The translations under genes and the position numbers were made by a program. Below, one piece after another: positions 7,989 to 16,834 of a DNA stretch of 60,446 nt (the stretch's first letter is position 1; each line of letters begins with the position of its first letter). This DNA comes from Candidatus Poribacteria bacterium. GTDB taxonomy: Bacteria > Poribacteria > WGA-4E > WGA-3G. The notes under the pieces were generated by a model. It saw only the letters and a list, made by a program, of their open reading frames with translations, was not told the DNA's origin and made no database searches. The stretch lies in NCBI GenBank assembly GCA_028824125.1, contig JAPPES010000016.1, forward strand, positions 1-60,446. Reading direction: 5' to 3'.

Positions 7989-9749
7989 ATGGAACAGGCA
8001 GAATTGTTCCCGGAAAAAGCAGTCGATGACGAACTGCCGTTAAAACTGGAGTTAATCAAACAGATCGGATGGTTAGTCCGCCTTCGCTGGATTGCAATCG
8101 CAGGTGTTTTTTTTACTGTAACGGTTGCCAATTTAGCGAGTGATATGATTGCGAACCCCATTCCATTGTATATCATAGCCGTGCTGATGGTGCTTTACAA
8201 TTTTGAACCGCAGATGTATCGCAAAGCACCAGAACAGCAACGGTTGATGTCTATCAAACGGCAAGCGTGTATTCACATTATCCTTGATCTGTTGTCGTTG
8301 ATTGCCCTCATTCATTTCAGTGGCGGCGTTGAAAACCCATTTATATTCTATTTCGTTTTTCACCTAATTATCGCAAGTATCATCTTGTCAAAACGTGTGA
8401 GTTATGTTTTGGCATTATTGAATACTGTCCTACTAAGTTCACTCATTTTCCTTGAGTATTTTGAGATTCTTCCACACTATCATCTGAATGGTTTTTTACC
8501 CGAAGAACTATGGCGCGATCCAATCTATATCTTTGGCGTACTATTTGTCTTCACAAGCACGCTCTTCTTTTCTGTATATCTGGCAACCACAATCACACAA
8601 ACCGCGAGAGAACGGGAAGCAGAAACGCGGGAACTGAAAGAGAATTTGGAAGAAAAAGTGGACGAACTCGTTGAAACGCGAAAAGAGGTCGTCTTTGAAC
8701 GAAATAAATTGAAATCAATTATTGAATGCATGCAGGAAGGTGTTGTTTTTGTAGATTCTACTAACCAAACAACCCTCTTCAACAAAGCTGCACAACTGAT
8801 TCAAAGAGAGCAATCCGATTTAGAAATGGATACAGATCTGCAATTCGGAAGTGCTGAAACACTTGCCCAAATTTCACAGGATTTTTCCGAAGGAAGTGAA
8901 GCAATTGAAAGAAAGAACCAGCAGATAGGCGAAAAATACTTAGAAAATACTTATGCTGCAGTTCGCGATGATGAAGACAATTATCTTGGCACCGTTCTCG
9001 TTTCGCGTGATGTAACTGATCGAAAACGGATGGAGCAGCAACTTATATTTTCAGAAAAAATGGCCGCTATCGGTGAATTGGCAGCAGGCGTTGCACATGA
9101 AATAAATAATCCACTTGATGGTTTGTTGAACTGCATCCTGCGTATACAGCGAAACCCGAAAAACATTGAACAAACACAAGAATATCTCGGTTTAATGGAA
9201 GAAGCCATCCGTCGTATTGAAGCAACAATCGGCAAATTGCTTGATTTTTCGCGACCACATGAATTAACCTTGACTGCAATTAATTTGAACGATGTTGTTA
9301 ATGAAACAATTGGACTGATTGAATATGGTGCCTCCGAAAAAGGGGTAAAAATAGAAATAGACTTCCGAGATCAAATTGCACTGATCCACGGTGATAAACA
9401 CCTGTTAGAACAAGTTGTCCTCAATCTGGCATTGAATGCTATTACCGCAATGCCAGATGGCGGCACGCTTTTATTCCAAACGGGTGAAATAAATTTGGAT
9501 GCTTTGATAGGAAAACCGATCATTTACGTTAAGGTAATTGATACAGGAATCGGCATATCAGAATCCGTTCAAGACAGAATTTTCGACCCGTTTTATACAA
9601 CACAGATTACACAAAAAGGGACTGGCCTCGGCCTTTCAGTGTCCGATCGAATTGTTCGACAACATCAAGGAGTGATTGAAGTAGAGAGCGAAGAAGGTCA
9701 CGGTTCAACATTTACAGTAAAATTGCCCATTGCACAAGAACAAACATAG
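7989..9749 (+). CDS. Membrane-bound PAS sensor histidine kinase
   Basis: This 586-residue two-component kinase has about six hydrophobic segments in its first 210 residues (for example WIAIAGVFFTVTVANLA and YIFGVLFVFTSTLFFSVYLA). A coiled-coil linker rich in Glu and Arg follows, then a PAS-like region around 245-350. The H-box is GVAHEINNPLDG, with the phosphoacceptor His370. The catalytic ATPase domain has its N-box at LNLALNAITAMPDGG, G1 at DTGIGI and G2 at GTGLGLSV. It has no recognisable extracellular sensor, so the membrane bundle itself probably senses. It is 14 bp after the EutN-like gene and 9 bp before its response regulator. Confidence 0.92.
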   Translation: MEQAELFPEKAVDDELPLKLELIKQIGWLVRLRWIAIAGVFFTVTVANLASDMIANPIPLYIIAVLMVLYNFEPQMYRKAPEQQRLMSIKRQACIHIILDLLSLIALIHFSGGVENPFIFYFVFHLIIASIILSKRVSYVLALLNTVLLSSLIFLEYFEILPHYHLNGFLPEELWRDPIYIFGVLFVFTSTLFFSVYLATTITQTAREREAETRELKENLEEKVDELVETRKEVVFERNKLKSIIECMQEGVVFVDSTNQTTLFNKAAQLIQREQSDLEMDTDLQFGSAETLAQISQDFSEGSEAIERKNQQIGEKYLENTYAAVRDDEDNYLGTVLVSRDVTDRKRMEQQLIFSEKMAAIGELAAGVAHEINNPLDGLLNCILRIQRNPKNIEQTQEYLGLMEEAIRRIEATIGKLLDFSRPHELTLTAINLNDVVNETIGLIEYGASEKGVKIEIDFRDQIALIHGDKHLLEQVVLNLALNAITAMPDGGTLLFQTGEINLDALIGKPIIYVKVIDTGIGISESVQDRIFDPFYTTQITQKGTGLGLSVSDRIVRQHQGVIEVESEEGHGSTFTVKLPIAQEQT

Positions 9750-9758
9750 GAGGTCAAA

Positions 9759-11105
9759 ATGAAAATCCTTGTTGTTGACGATGAAAAATTAAAACGCATG
9801 ACGCTCCGGGATGATTTACGAGAATCTAATTACGACGCTATTGCAGTCGAATCACCATTAATTGGGCTTCAACTTTTGCAACAAGAGGCGTTTGATGTAT
9901 TGGTAACCGATTTGCGGATGCCACAGATGCACGGAATTGATTTCCTCAAAAGAGTTAAAAAGGAACATCCACATATCACTGTAATTGTGATGACAGCCTA
10001 CGCCAGCGTTGAGACCGCTGTTGAAGCACTTAGATTTGGCGCGTACAACTATATAAAAAAACCTTTTTCAAGCGATGAATTAATCCTCATGCTGGATAAA
10101 CTCAAAGCGTTGCGAGGGAAAACACCTGTTGAAAACACACAACCGTCACTCAAAACATCCGGTACAAACCAAGAACCTTCTCTTTACCAAACACTCATCG
10201 GAAAAAGCCAAAAAATCCAAGAAATCTTCAAATTAATACCCAAAGTTGCAGCTGCTGATAGCAACGTTATGATTTACGGAGAAGAAGGCACCGGGAAATC
10301 TCTCTTAGCGAAAACAATTCATCTACAAAGTCCGCGGCAGCATCAGCCTTATGTTAGCCTCAATTGTTACGGTCTTACGGTTGATGCTATTGAGTCAGAA
10401 CTTTTTGGTGGACAGTCTCGGCAAGGAAAACTACAATTAGCAAACCACGGCACACTTTTTATTGCAAATGTAGACACTATCTCGCTTGACGGACAAGCAA
10501 AATTCTTAGCCGTATTAGAAGATCGGAAACTTGCAGTCCTATCTGAAATTGAACACGTTGCGGTGGATTTACGTGTCATATCAACATCCCGTGAAAATTT
10601 GAAAGAGAAAACAAAACGTGGTGAGTTTCTTGAGGATCTCTACTATCAATTAAATGTCATTCCATTGTTCCTACCGCCGCTACGGGAACGAAAAGGTGAC
10701 ATTCCGATGCTTATTAACCATTTTTTGGACATTTTCTCACCGCACCAAGCTATCCGAATAGAACCTGATGCAATTAAAGTGCTTACTGAGTATCCGTGGC
10801 CAGGGAACGTCAGCGAACTCGAAAACATCATTGAACGACTTGTTGCTGTTAACAACGGCACTGACATTACGGCAGAAGAAATTCCGATCGAATTAAAGCT
10901 ACCGACATCTCAAAAACTTGAAAACACGCCAAATTTGACCTCTTTCCACGAAATTATCAAATCTACTGAACGGGAACTCATTGCTTGGGCGATGCGAAAG
11001 ACACAGGGAAATAAGACGCGAGCAGCTAAGTTACTCTCAATGAAACCTTCTACTTTTCGCGACGCACTTGCCAAACATATACACCAAATTGAATGGGAAG
11101 AATAG
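9759..11105 (+). CDS. NtrC-like response regulator with degenerate AAA+ domain
   Basis: This 448-residue protein has the receiver, AAA+ and Fis-type helix-turn-helix layout. The receiver is intact, with acidic pocket VVDDE, phosphoacceptor Asp51 and Lys101. The AAA+ domain keeps Walker A (GEEGTGKS, 174-181) and an arginine-finger region near LPPLRERKGDIP. The GAFTGA loop that contacts sigma-54 is missing: ESELFGG at 212-218 is followed at once by QSRQGKLQLANHG. Walker B reads TLFIAN instead of TLFLDE, so both acidic residues are gone. The C-terminal GNKTRAAKLLSMKPSTFRDAL is a good DNA-binding helix-turn-helix. It probably binds DNA but cannot remodel sigma-54 holoenzyme in the usual way. Confidence 0.9.
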   Translation: MKILVVDDEKLKRMTLRDDLRESNYDAIAVESPLIGLQLLQQEAFDVLVTDLRMPQMHGIDFLKRVKKEHPHITVIVMTAYASVETAVEALRFGAYNYIKKPFSSDELILMLDKLKALRGKTPVENTQPSLKTSGTNQEPSLYQTLIGKSQKIQEIFKLIPKVAAADSNVMIYGEEGTGKSLLAKTIHLQSPRQHQPYVSLNCYGLTVDAIESELFGGQSRQGKLQLANHGTLFIANVDTISLDGQAKFLAVLEDRKLAVLSEIEHVAVDLRVISTSRENLKEKTKRGEFLEDLYYQLNVIPLFLPPLRERKGDIPMLINHFLDIFSPHQAIRIEPDAIKVLTEYPWPGNVSELENIIERLVAVNNGTDITAEEIPIELKLPTSQKLENTPNLTSFHEIIKSTERELIAWAMRKTQGNKTRAAKLLSMKPSTFRDALAKHIHQIEWEE

Positions 11106-11707
11106 AAAAGTATTATATGGAAATCACGCAAAGACGGGAATCTATTCGCGGAGTAACATTAAGGCAGCGTGAAAGCCTACCATCTGCTGAACGTGCTACG
11201 CGCAGTCAACGGATTGCAGCACATGTGATAGAATGGATTCAGCAAAGTGAAAAAAGTGATTCAGAATGTTCTTTTAAGACGGTGATGGTGTATTTGAGCA
11301 TGAAAAGTGAGGTAGAAACACACGTCCTAATTGAATTACTTCTCAATCAGGGCAAAAAGATCGTCGCGCCAGTTGTTGACACGAAAAGCGGTCAATTGAT
11401 ACCGAGATGTATTCAGAATCTGGAAGAAGATTTAGTTACACACCGTTTTGGAATGCTTGAACCTAATACAAATTGCCCTATTTTCCCACCTGACCAACTT
11501 CAACTTATTTTTGTTCCCGGCATCGCTTTTGATTTGAATGGCTATCGCCTCGGATATGGAAAGGGTTTCTATGACCGCTTTTTGCCTACATGCCCGAACG
11601 CAGTTACAATCGGTATAGCATTTCAGCTACAACTCGTAGAAGACACATATCCGCAACCGTGGGATATTCCAGTGCAGCATATTTTTACAGAAGAAGGCAT
11701 ATTATAA
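11093..11707 (+). CDS. 5-formyltetrahydrofolate cyclo-ligase family protein
   Basis: The enzyme converts 5-formyl-THF to 5,10-methenyl-THF with ATP, recycling a stable folate. The family signature GYRLGYGKGFYDRFL is present at about residues 151-165, the N-terminal half carries the RxxR-type basic helices, and the C-terminal TYPQPWDIPVQHIFTEEG is typical. The length of 204 residues is normal. The frame opens at an ATG (11093) inside the end of the regulator gene. A second ATG at 11117 would give 196 residues and may be the real start. The overlap implies co-transcription with the two-component genes, though no functional link is known. Confidence 0.85.
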   Translation: MGRIEKYYMEITQRRESIRGVTLRQRESLPSAERATRSQRIAAHVIEWIQQSEKSDSECSFKTVMVYLSMKSEVETHVLIELLLNQGKKIVAPVVDTKSGQLIPRCIQNLEEDLVTHRFGMLEPNTNCPIFPPDQLQLIFVPGIAFDLNGYRLGYGKGFYDRFLPTCPNAVTIGIAFQLQLVEDTYPQPWDIPVQHIFTEEGIL

Positions 11708-11729
11708 TGGTTTAATTCCAAGCAACATG

Positions 11730-12119
11730 TCATTCAACACTAATAAACGGTTTCAGTTTCTCCAACGTCTTTTCTCCCAAACCCTTTACTTCAGTCAATG
11801 CCTCAACTGAAGCGAAATTGCCGTGTTTCTTACGATATTGAATAATCCTTTCAGCCATTTGTGGACCTATCCCTGAAAGTGTTTCAAGTTCTTCTGCGAT
11901 GGCGGTGTTGATATTGAGAAGTGCCGGTTTTTCTTGGACAGATTGTTGCGGTGGTTGATCTTCGTTGGGAACAGCGATAAAATCCGGTTTTCCGAGGAAT
12001 AGAGCAGGGTTGAACCGTCGCAAACTCCAAAATCCTGCTCCGATTAAAATGACCGCTACCAGAAAGGTAACCGCACGCCAATAGTGTTTTGCAACGATAC
12101 CTTCAATCTGTTTTGCCAC
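11730..12119 (-). CDS. comEA: ComEA-like helix-hairpin-helix protein
   Basis: This 129-residue protein has one N-terminal membrane anchor (AVTFLVAVILIGAGFWSL), a Pro/Gln-rich spacer and a C-terminal double helix-hairpin-helix beginning LLNINTA and containing GIGPQMAERI and GLGEKTLEKL. ComEA proteins bind double-stranded DNA outside the membrane during uptake, although many such proteins are of unknown role. I place the start at the GTG at 12119, because GGAGG lies 7 bases upstream and the frame above it only shadows the adenosyltransferase gene. It follows the adenosyltransferase stop by 11 bp. Confidence 0.8.
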   Translation of the reverse strand: MAKQIEGIVAKHYWRAVTFLVAVILIGAGFWSLRRFNPALFLGKPDFIAVPNEDQPPQQSVQEKPALLNINTAIAEELETLSGIGPQMAERIIQYRKKHGNFASVEALTEVKGLGEKTLEKLKPFISVE

Positions 12120-12130
12120 CGTTGTCCTCC

Positions 12131-12673
12131 TTAGGATTTCCAAATTGGCTCTGGCATCTGAGATCGGTGATTCACCACGCGTGCCAATACAAACAATAGG
12201 TCTGATAACCGATTTAGATAGCGGATTATTTCGGGGTTTATGTCCATTTCGCGCGTGAGACGCACAACACACCGTTCACTTCTACGGCACACAGCACGCG
12301 CAACATGTAAAACAGCACCAGTTTGGCAGCCACCGGGCAAAATAAAGTTTGTTAGCGGTGGCAGTTCTTCAGAAAGTGTATCAATCGCTTTCTCCATCTC
12401 TGCTGTTAAATCTGCAGATATTCGCATCTCAGTAGATTTTGCGTGAGTCGCGGGTGTGGCTAAATCTGCACCGATTGAAAAAAGGTGATTTTGAATACGT
12501 TCCATCAAGGCACAAAGATCCGTATCATCAATCAACGTCTGTGCATAGCCGACATAAGCGTTCAGTTCGTCTATAGTGCCTATTGCTTCAATTTGCAGTG
12601 CGTCTTTTGGAATCCGCTTTCCACCATAGAGTGCTGTTTCACCAGAATCACCAAATTTTGTGTAGATTTTCAT
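12131..12673 (-). CDS. ATP:cob(I)alamin adenosyltransferase, PduO type
   Basis: This 180-residue enzyme makes adenosylcobalamin from cob(I)alamin and ATP. The N-terminal nucleotide-binding signature MKIYTKFGDSGETALYGGKR is complete. Later conserved parts include IGTIDELNAYVG, the arginine-rich helix CRRSERCVVRL and YLNRLSDLLFVLAR. It is the only cobalamin gene in the window. Adenosylcobalamin-dependent diol dehydratases or mutases are frequent clients of microcompartments, so the EutN-like gene 4 kb away is suggestive but not proof. It is divergent from the L-fuconate dehydratase gene across a 44-bp gap. Confidence 0.93.
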   Translation of the reverse strand: MKIYTKFGDSGETALYGGKRIPKDALQIEAIGTIDELNAYVGYAQTLIDDTDLCALMERIQNHLFSIGADLATPATHAKSTEMRISADLTAEMEKAIDTLSEELPPLTNFILPGGCQTGAVLHVARAVCRRSERCVVRLTREMDINPEIIRYLNRLSDLLFVLARVVNHRSQMPEPIWKS

Positions 12674-12717
12674 GGTGATTTATTTTATACTGTGTTGCGA
12701 AAGGAGTCAACTCAATT

Positions 12718-14076
12718 ATGGACAATCAGACGACACAACTTGCAAATCAAGATTGCAAAATTGAAAAAGTTAACGTTATAGATTTACGCGTACCTACATC
12801 CGATACACTGCTCGGTTCAGACCCGTTTCACAAAAAACCGAACTATTCCGCAGTGCTAACTACTATTGAAACGAACACAGAACATACCGGTATTTCAGTG
12901 GCTTTCACTGCTGGTGCTGGCAATGATTGGATCGCTTACGGAGTTAAAGACCTCGCCCAACTCGTTACCAACATGGAAGTCAAAACCTTTATAGAGGATC
13001 CAGGAGCATTCCACCGACTCCTCATTGATCATCATCAATTGCGATGGCTTGCAGATGGTGTGAATCGGATGGCAATCGGCAGTATTGTCAATGCGATGTG
13101 GGACCTTTGGGCGAAACTTGTTGAAAAACCGCTTTGGAAACTCCTTGTTGACTTACCGCCTGAGAAAATTGTGCAATGCATCGATTGGCGGTATCTGCGA
13201 GATGCGTTGACACCCGATGAAGCAGAAGAAATTCTGAACAAGCATTGGAACAGCCGCGAAACCCGTGAACAAGCACTCCGTCAAAAAGGTCCGAAAGCGT
13301 ATTCCACTGCTGGTTGGCTCGGTTTGACAGATGCACAAATTATTGAGACAGTGGATCAGGTAAAAGCAGCAGGACTTGATTGCTTTAAAATGAAAGTTGG
13401 ACAGGATTTAGATTTTGATAAGAAACGACTTGCATTCATCCGTGAAGCAATCGGTGACGATGCACTTTTGATGCTGGATGCAAATCAGGTGTGGGGTGTT
13501 GACGAAGCAATCGCTCACATGCAAGCACTGGCAGAATTCAGGCCGACATGGATTGAAGAACCTACCGCGCGAGATGATGTTCTCGGCTTTGTGAAGATTG
13601 CACGCGCATTAGAAAAATATGGCATTGGCGTTGCGGCAGGGGAGCAGGTCCCGTCACCTGTCATCTTCAAGCAGTTGATAACAAGCAATGCTATCCAATT
13701 TTGCCAGATTGATGCAACACGTCTTGGTGGTGTAAACGATGTATTGGCAGTGATTCTGATGGCAGCAAAGTATAACGTACCTGTTTGTCCGCACGGTGGT
13801 GGCATCGGTTTATGTAATATGATTCAACATTACGCTATGTGGGACCAAATCTGCGTTGCTGCACATTCTGATACACAGGTAGTGGAATATCTCAATTTCC
13901 TACAAGATGAAGTGTTCATTGAACCGATTAAGATTCGTGATGGTGCTTATGTTGCACCTACAGTATTCGGATGGGGTTTGGAAATATACCCAGAATTTGT
14001 TGAAAAGCATATCTATCCGACTGGTGCTGTTTGGCAAGGAAGAGAAGAGTCTGGCGGAATAACGTTTTTGGCATAA
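12718..14076 (+). CDS. L-fuconate dehydratase (enolase superfamily)
   Basis: This enzyme dehydrates L-fuconate to 2-keto-3-deoxy-L-fuconate. The 452-residue protein carries the enolase-superfamily catalytic set: Lys224-x-Lys226 in FKMKVG, metal ligands Asp254 (LDANQ), Glu280 (WIEEP) and Glu309 (AAGEQV), and the general-acid/base His359 in CPHGGGIGL. The N-terminal RVPTSDTLLGSD and VNAMWDLWAKLVEKPLWKLL segments match the FucD subgroup rather than other acid-sugar dehydratases. The start is behind AAGGAG. It fits non-phosphorylating L-fucose catabolism, together with the mutarotase at 37818 and possibly the HpcH aldolase at 14498. Confidence 0.9.
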   Translation: MDNQTTQLANQDCKIEKVNVIDLRVPTSDTLLGSDPFHKKPNYSAVLTTIETNTEHTGISVAFTAGAGNDWIAYGVKDLAQLVTNMEVKTFIEDPGAFHRLLIDHHQLRWLADGVNRMAIGSIVNAMWDLWAKLVEKPLWKLLVDLPPEKIVQCIDWRYLRDALTPDEAEEILNKHWNSRETREQALRQKGPKAYSTAGWLGLTDAQIIETVDQVKAAGLDCFKMKVGQDLDFDKKRLAFIREAIGDDALLMLDANQVWGVDEAIAHMQALAEFRPTWIEEPTARDDVLGFVKIARALEKYGIGVAAGEQVPSPVIFKQLITSNAIQFCQIDATRLGGVNDVLAVILMAAKYNVPVCPHGGGIGLCNMIQHYAMWDQICVAAHSDTQVVEYLNFLQDEVFIEPIKIRDGAYVAPTVFGWGLEIYPEFVEKHIYPTGAVWQGREESGGITFLA

Positions 14077-14138
14077 TCAATAGAAACCAATCGGCGCACT
14101 TGGAAGCGATCCCTTTACGATTCCTAATTCATACTTGT

Positions 14139-14465
14139 TTAATCTTCATTTGACGAGTTGTCTTGGTTGCCTTTATCTTGCTGGGATTTTAACAAACCTT
14201 TAATATCTTCCAGTTTATCGTTAACGGAAAACAGGATTATTAATAATTCACAGTATACACGCACAATAATTGGACCCAAAAAGATATATCCAAATCCTAC
14301 AAGGACCATCTCCCCACCAATGGGTCGAAACTCACGTAACTCACCAGTAGTCCCCGTAATGATCATAACAAGTCCAACAATTATACAAATAATAGTCCCA
14401 ATCCAAAACAGAATTGGAATGATAATCGGTGTGATCATCTTTTTAAACTTTAGAAAGTCTTTCAT
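14139..14465 (-). CDS. DUF4282-like small membrane protein
   Basis: This 108-residue protein has two hydrophobic segments (ITPIIIPILFWIGTIICIIV and a second around GEMVLVGFGYIFLGPII), followed by RVYCELLIILFSVNDKLEDI and a hydrophilic Asn/Asp-rich tail. The ITPxIIxILFWxG start and RxYCELLIxLFxxNxxL end resemble DUF4282 membrane proteins of unknown function. It is convergent with the dehydratase gene and may be the last gene of the minus-strand group. It starts behind AAGGAG. Confidence 0.75.
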   Translation of the reverse strand: MKDFLKFKKMITPIIIPILFWIGTIICIIVGLVMIITGTTGELREFRPIGGEMVLVGFGYIFLGPIIVRVYCELLIILFSVNDKLEDIKGLLKSQQDKGNQDNSSNED

Positions 14466-14497
14466 AATAAATCTCCTTCAAACAATTTAAGATGAGC

Positions 14498-15253
14498 TCA
14501 AGTTTTTGCATCTTCCGCCCGTTGTTTATATTCCGCCGCCCCCGATGAAATCCATCCACCAACACCAACAAGCAGAAACTGCACACCTGCCCTCACATAT
14601 TTCTCAACGGTATCATCCAGTGCCAGTGTGCCAGCGATACGTCCCGCATCTTGAATACGTGCCAATGCCGTATCAATAGTGTTTTGCACATCGGGGTGGT
14701 TATGATTGCCGATATGTCCCATTGACGTTGCTAAATCTGAGGGTGCTACAAAAAACACATCTATATGGTCAACAGTAAGAATCCTGTCCAAGTTGTTTAC
14801 AGCGGCAATATCTTCAATAAGCACAATGAGCAATGTCTGTGAATTGGCAACATCAAAATAGTTGTCCACACCGTACCCTTGCCGACTCGTGAACATGCCT
14901 CGGTGTCCAATAGGCGCGAATTTCCCGCCATCAACTACATTTTGCGCTTCTGCTTTTGTGTTTACATGTGGCACAACGATTCCCATTGCTCCGCAATCCA
15001 AGGTGCGATAAATGAGTGCTTGATCGTTACGATTGACACGCACCACAGATGTCATGCCCCACAAATCACAAGCACGTGTGAGATCGCCAAGGTTTGTTGC
15101 ATTTACATTGCCATGTTCACCTTCCAGCCAAACACCGTCAAATCCGTTGGGACCGAATGCATCAATATCATCTGCGTTTGTCAAACCTGCGATGATATAC
15201 GCAAGGTCTCCATTTGCTAATTTCTGTTTAACCTGATTGGGTCTTATTTCCAT
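14498..15253 (-). CDS. HpcH/HpaI aldolase family protein
   Basis: This class II pyruvate-type aldolase has 251 residues and cleaves or forms 2-keto-3-deoxy acids. GVWLEGEHGNV, GAMGIVVPHVNTKAEAQN and PIGHRGMFT are diagnostic blocks, with Glu/Asp metal ligands in LIEDIAAV and the DVFFVAPSDLATSMG segment. The start at 15253 (MEIRPNQVKQ) has AGAGAGAA upstream; a frame extension to 15340 would run into a repeat-like leader. The product of L-fuconate dehydratase is a keto-deoxy acid of the kind this family handles, so the proximity to the dehydratase gene is notable, although the two genes are on opposite strands. Confidence 0.88.
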   Translation of the reverse strand: MEIRPNQVKQKLANGDLAYIIAGLTNADDIDAFGPNGFDGVWLEGEHGNVNATNLGDLTRACDLWGMTSVVRVNRNDQALIYRTLDCGAMGIVVPHVNTKAEAQNVVDGGKFAPIGHRGMFTSRQGYGVDNYFDVANSQTLLIVLIEDIAAVNNLDRILTVDHIDVFFVAPSDLATSMGHIGNHNHPDVQNTIDTALARIQDAGRIAGTLALDDTVEKYVRAGVQFLLVGVGGWISSGAAEYKQRAEDAKT

Positions 15254-15345
15254 TATGTTCTCTCTTTCAGTTGTTAGATTTACAATTAACGACATACGCT
15301 TGCACAGCGTGTTTCCAAAGTATCTTACAGTTTTGACCATAAGTC

Positions 15346-15410
15346 GCGACCATGAGGTCGCTCCTACAGAAAGAGAAGAGGCGCAATGAATTGCGCGACT
15401 ACAAACGTCT
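15346..15410. repeat. Dispersed repeat, GGTCGCTC...GCGCAATGAATTGC type
   Basis: The block contains CGACCATGAGGTCGCTCCTA and, after a short A/G run, GAAGAGGCGCAATGAATTGC. A matching block with the same order and spacing lies at 60021-60073, with a shorter echo near 28303-28320. It occupies the leader of the HpcH aldolase gene and is non-coding. Confidence 0.6.
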
Positions 15411-15446
15411 CAATTTCACAGAAAATTTCTTAGTATTTGTAAGTTT

Positions 15447-16766
15447 TCAAGTGAGGAATTCTGCTGGCAGCACTTGATGTACAGTATCAACCACTAGTTG
15501 TTCAACACCGGGTGCAAACCGAGTAGGTTGGCCGAAATAGATCATTGCACCGACACCTTCATATCCACCTTCTGCTAAAACCCGTTCTGATGGGATATAG
15601 CCAGGAAAAGCGTTTGCGTAAGCACCGACCCATAATCTTGTAGCATCAAACTCCTTTTTCAGACGCAGCGAAAAGTCTACTACCACCTCACTTGCAAGAA
15701 ATATCATAGCCAATTCAGTACCGAACGTCCATGCTTGTATCGGATAAGAGATTTCTGTTTTAATTGCTTCTCCATTCTGCAGCATTTCAAGATGTTTTTT
15801 GGCATGGTATCCGATTGCACCGCCTTGTGCAGCTCGTGCTTTCCACTCTTCACGGGTTGGTAGTTTATCAAACGGCAAATTCACTCTCTCAAATGCACCT
15901 ATTGGGACATCAGAAATGCTTTTTGTATCCCGTTCAAGTTGGTGTTCAACCTCTTGTGCAAGTGCCTTTCCGTGTTCTTTTGCATAGGCGAGACGTGTTT
16001 CAAAAACCTCTTGCTTTCCTTCAGGCATTGGTCGCATCCGTGACTCTGGGTTGGCATCTGCTCCACATCCAATCGTTATCAATGCGGTTACATCGGGATG
16101 TGTTTTCTGAATCTCTTCTTGGGCAAATCCTGCCCAGTCCCCACAAATATGATTGTCCGCACCTGCTAACGTTGTGCAATGGCAGGCATAACTTACCCAA
16201 ACAGCCTGCAGATTGTCTTCGGCATCAATAAATTGCATGACAGGCAGCGAGTGATCAACAGGTCCACCTTCTGTTCGTCTGTTCTTTGCAAAACTGAGTT
16301 CACCGATGTTCCAAGCTAATCTACAAGGTTTTCGTCTTGTGAGTGCCTCCAGTGTCACAGTTTCCATCCAGTTTTTCAGTTGTTGGGTGTAGTCGTCAAT
16401 CTTTTCCTGTTCCTCAGGCGAAATATCGGCACTGAAGATGAACGACGCAGCGTTTGTCAAGCACGGCGCGCTGTGGGTATGTGTGTAACATGCAACGAAA
16501 TTCTTTCGCGGAATACCAGTTTTATTTTTCACGCGTTCGGACACTTCTTCAGTCAATTCATCAGGTAAGCCACAGTTTTCTACGGTTATCATTACCACAG
16601 GGCCATCGTCATCACTACCGATAGTGAGTGCTTTTGCGTATATCCGCTGGATAATTCCCTCGGATTCTGTTCGTCGACTGCCGTAGCCGTTGAGCCGAAT
16701 TGGGTAATCGGGGGTAATGTCTATTTTTGCTACGCCAACTTCTATGAAATTTTCTTTGTCTGCCAT
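15447..16766 (-). CDS. Neutral/alkaline ceramidase-like N-terminal domain protein
   Basis: This 439-residue protein resembles the catalytic domain of neutral/alkaline non-lysosomal ceramidases: VGVAKIDITPDYPIRLNGYG at the start, then NFVACYTHTHSAPC with a paired-histidine metal motif, and YACHCTTL further on. True ceramidases are longer and secreted. This one has no signal peptide and lacks the C-terminal immunoglobulin-like domain, which is common in the shorter bacterial relatives of unknown substrate found beside sugar catabolic genes. The start at 16766 follows GAAAGGGAAA; the extension to 16814 is not supported. Confidence 0.8.
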   Translation of the reverse strand: MADKENFIEVGVAKIDITPDYPIRLNGYGSRRTESEGIIQRIYAKALTIGSDDDGPVVMITVENCGLPDELTEEVSERVKNKTGIPRKNFVACYTHTHSAPCLTNAASFIFSADISPEEQEKIDDYTQQLKNWMETVTLEALTRRKPCRLAWNIGELSFAKNRRTEGGPVDHSLPVMQFIDAEDNLQAVWVSYACHCTTLAGADNHICGDWAGFAQEEIQKTHPDVTALITIGCGADANPESRMRPMPEGKQEVFETRLAYAKEHGKALAQEVEHQLERDTKSISDVPIGAFERVNLPFDKLPTREEWKARAAQGGAIGYHAKKHLEMLQNGEAIKTEISYPIQAWTFGTELAMIFLASEVVVDFSLRLKKEFDATRLWVGAYANAFPGYIPSERVLAEGGYEGVGAMIYFGQPTRFAPGVEQLVVDTVHQVLPAEFLT

Positions 16767-16834
16767 TTGGTTTCCCTTTCTAATTTCCTGCAAATGATTT
16801 ACTACGGGACACATCCACTAAACTGATATTATCA

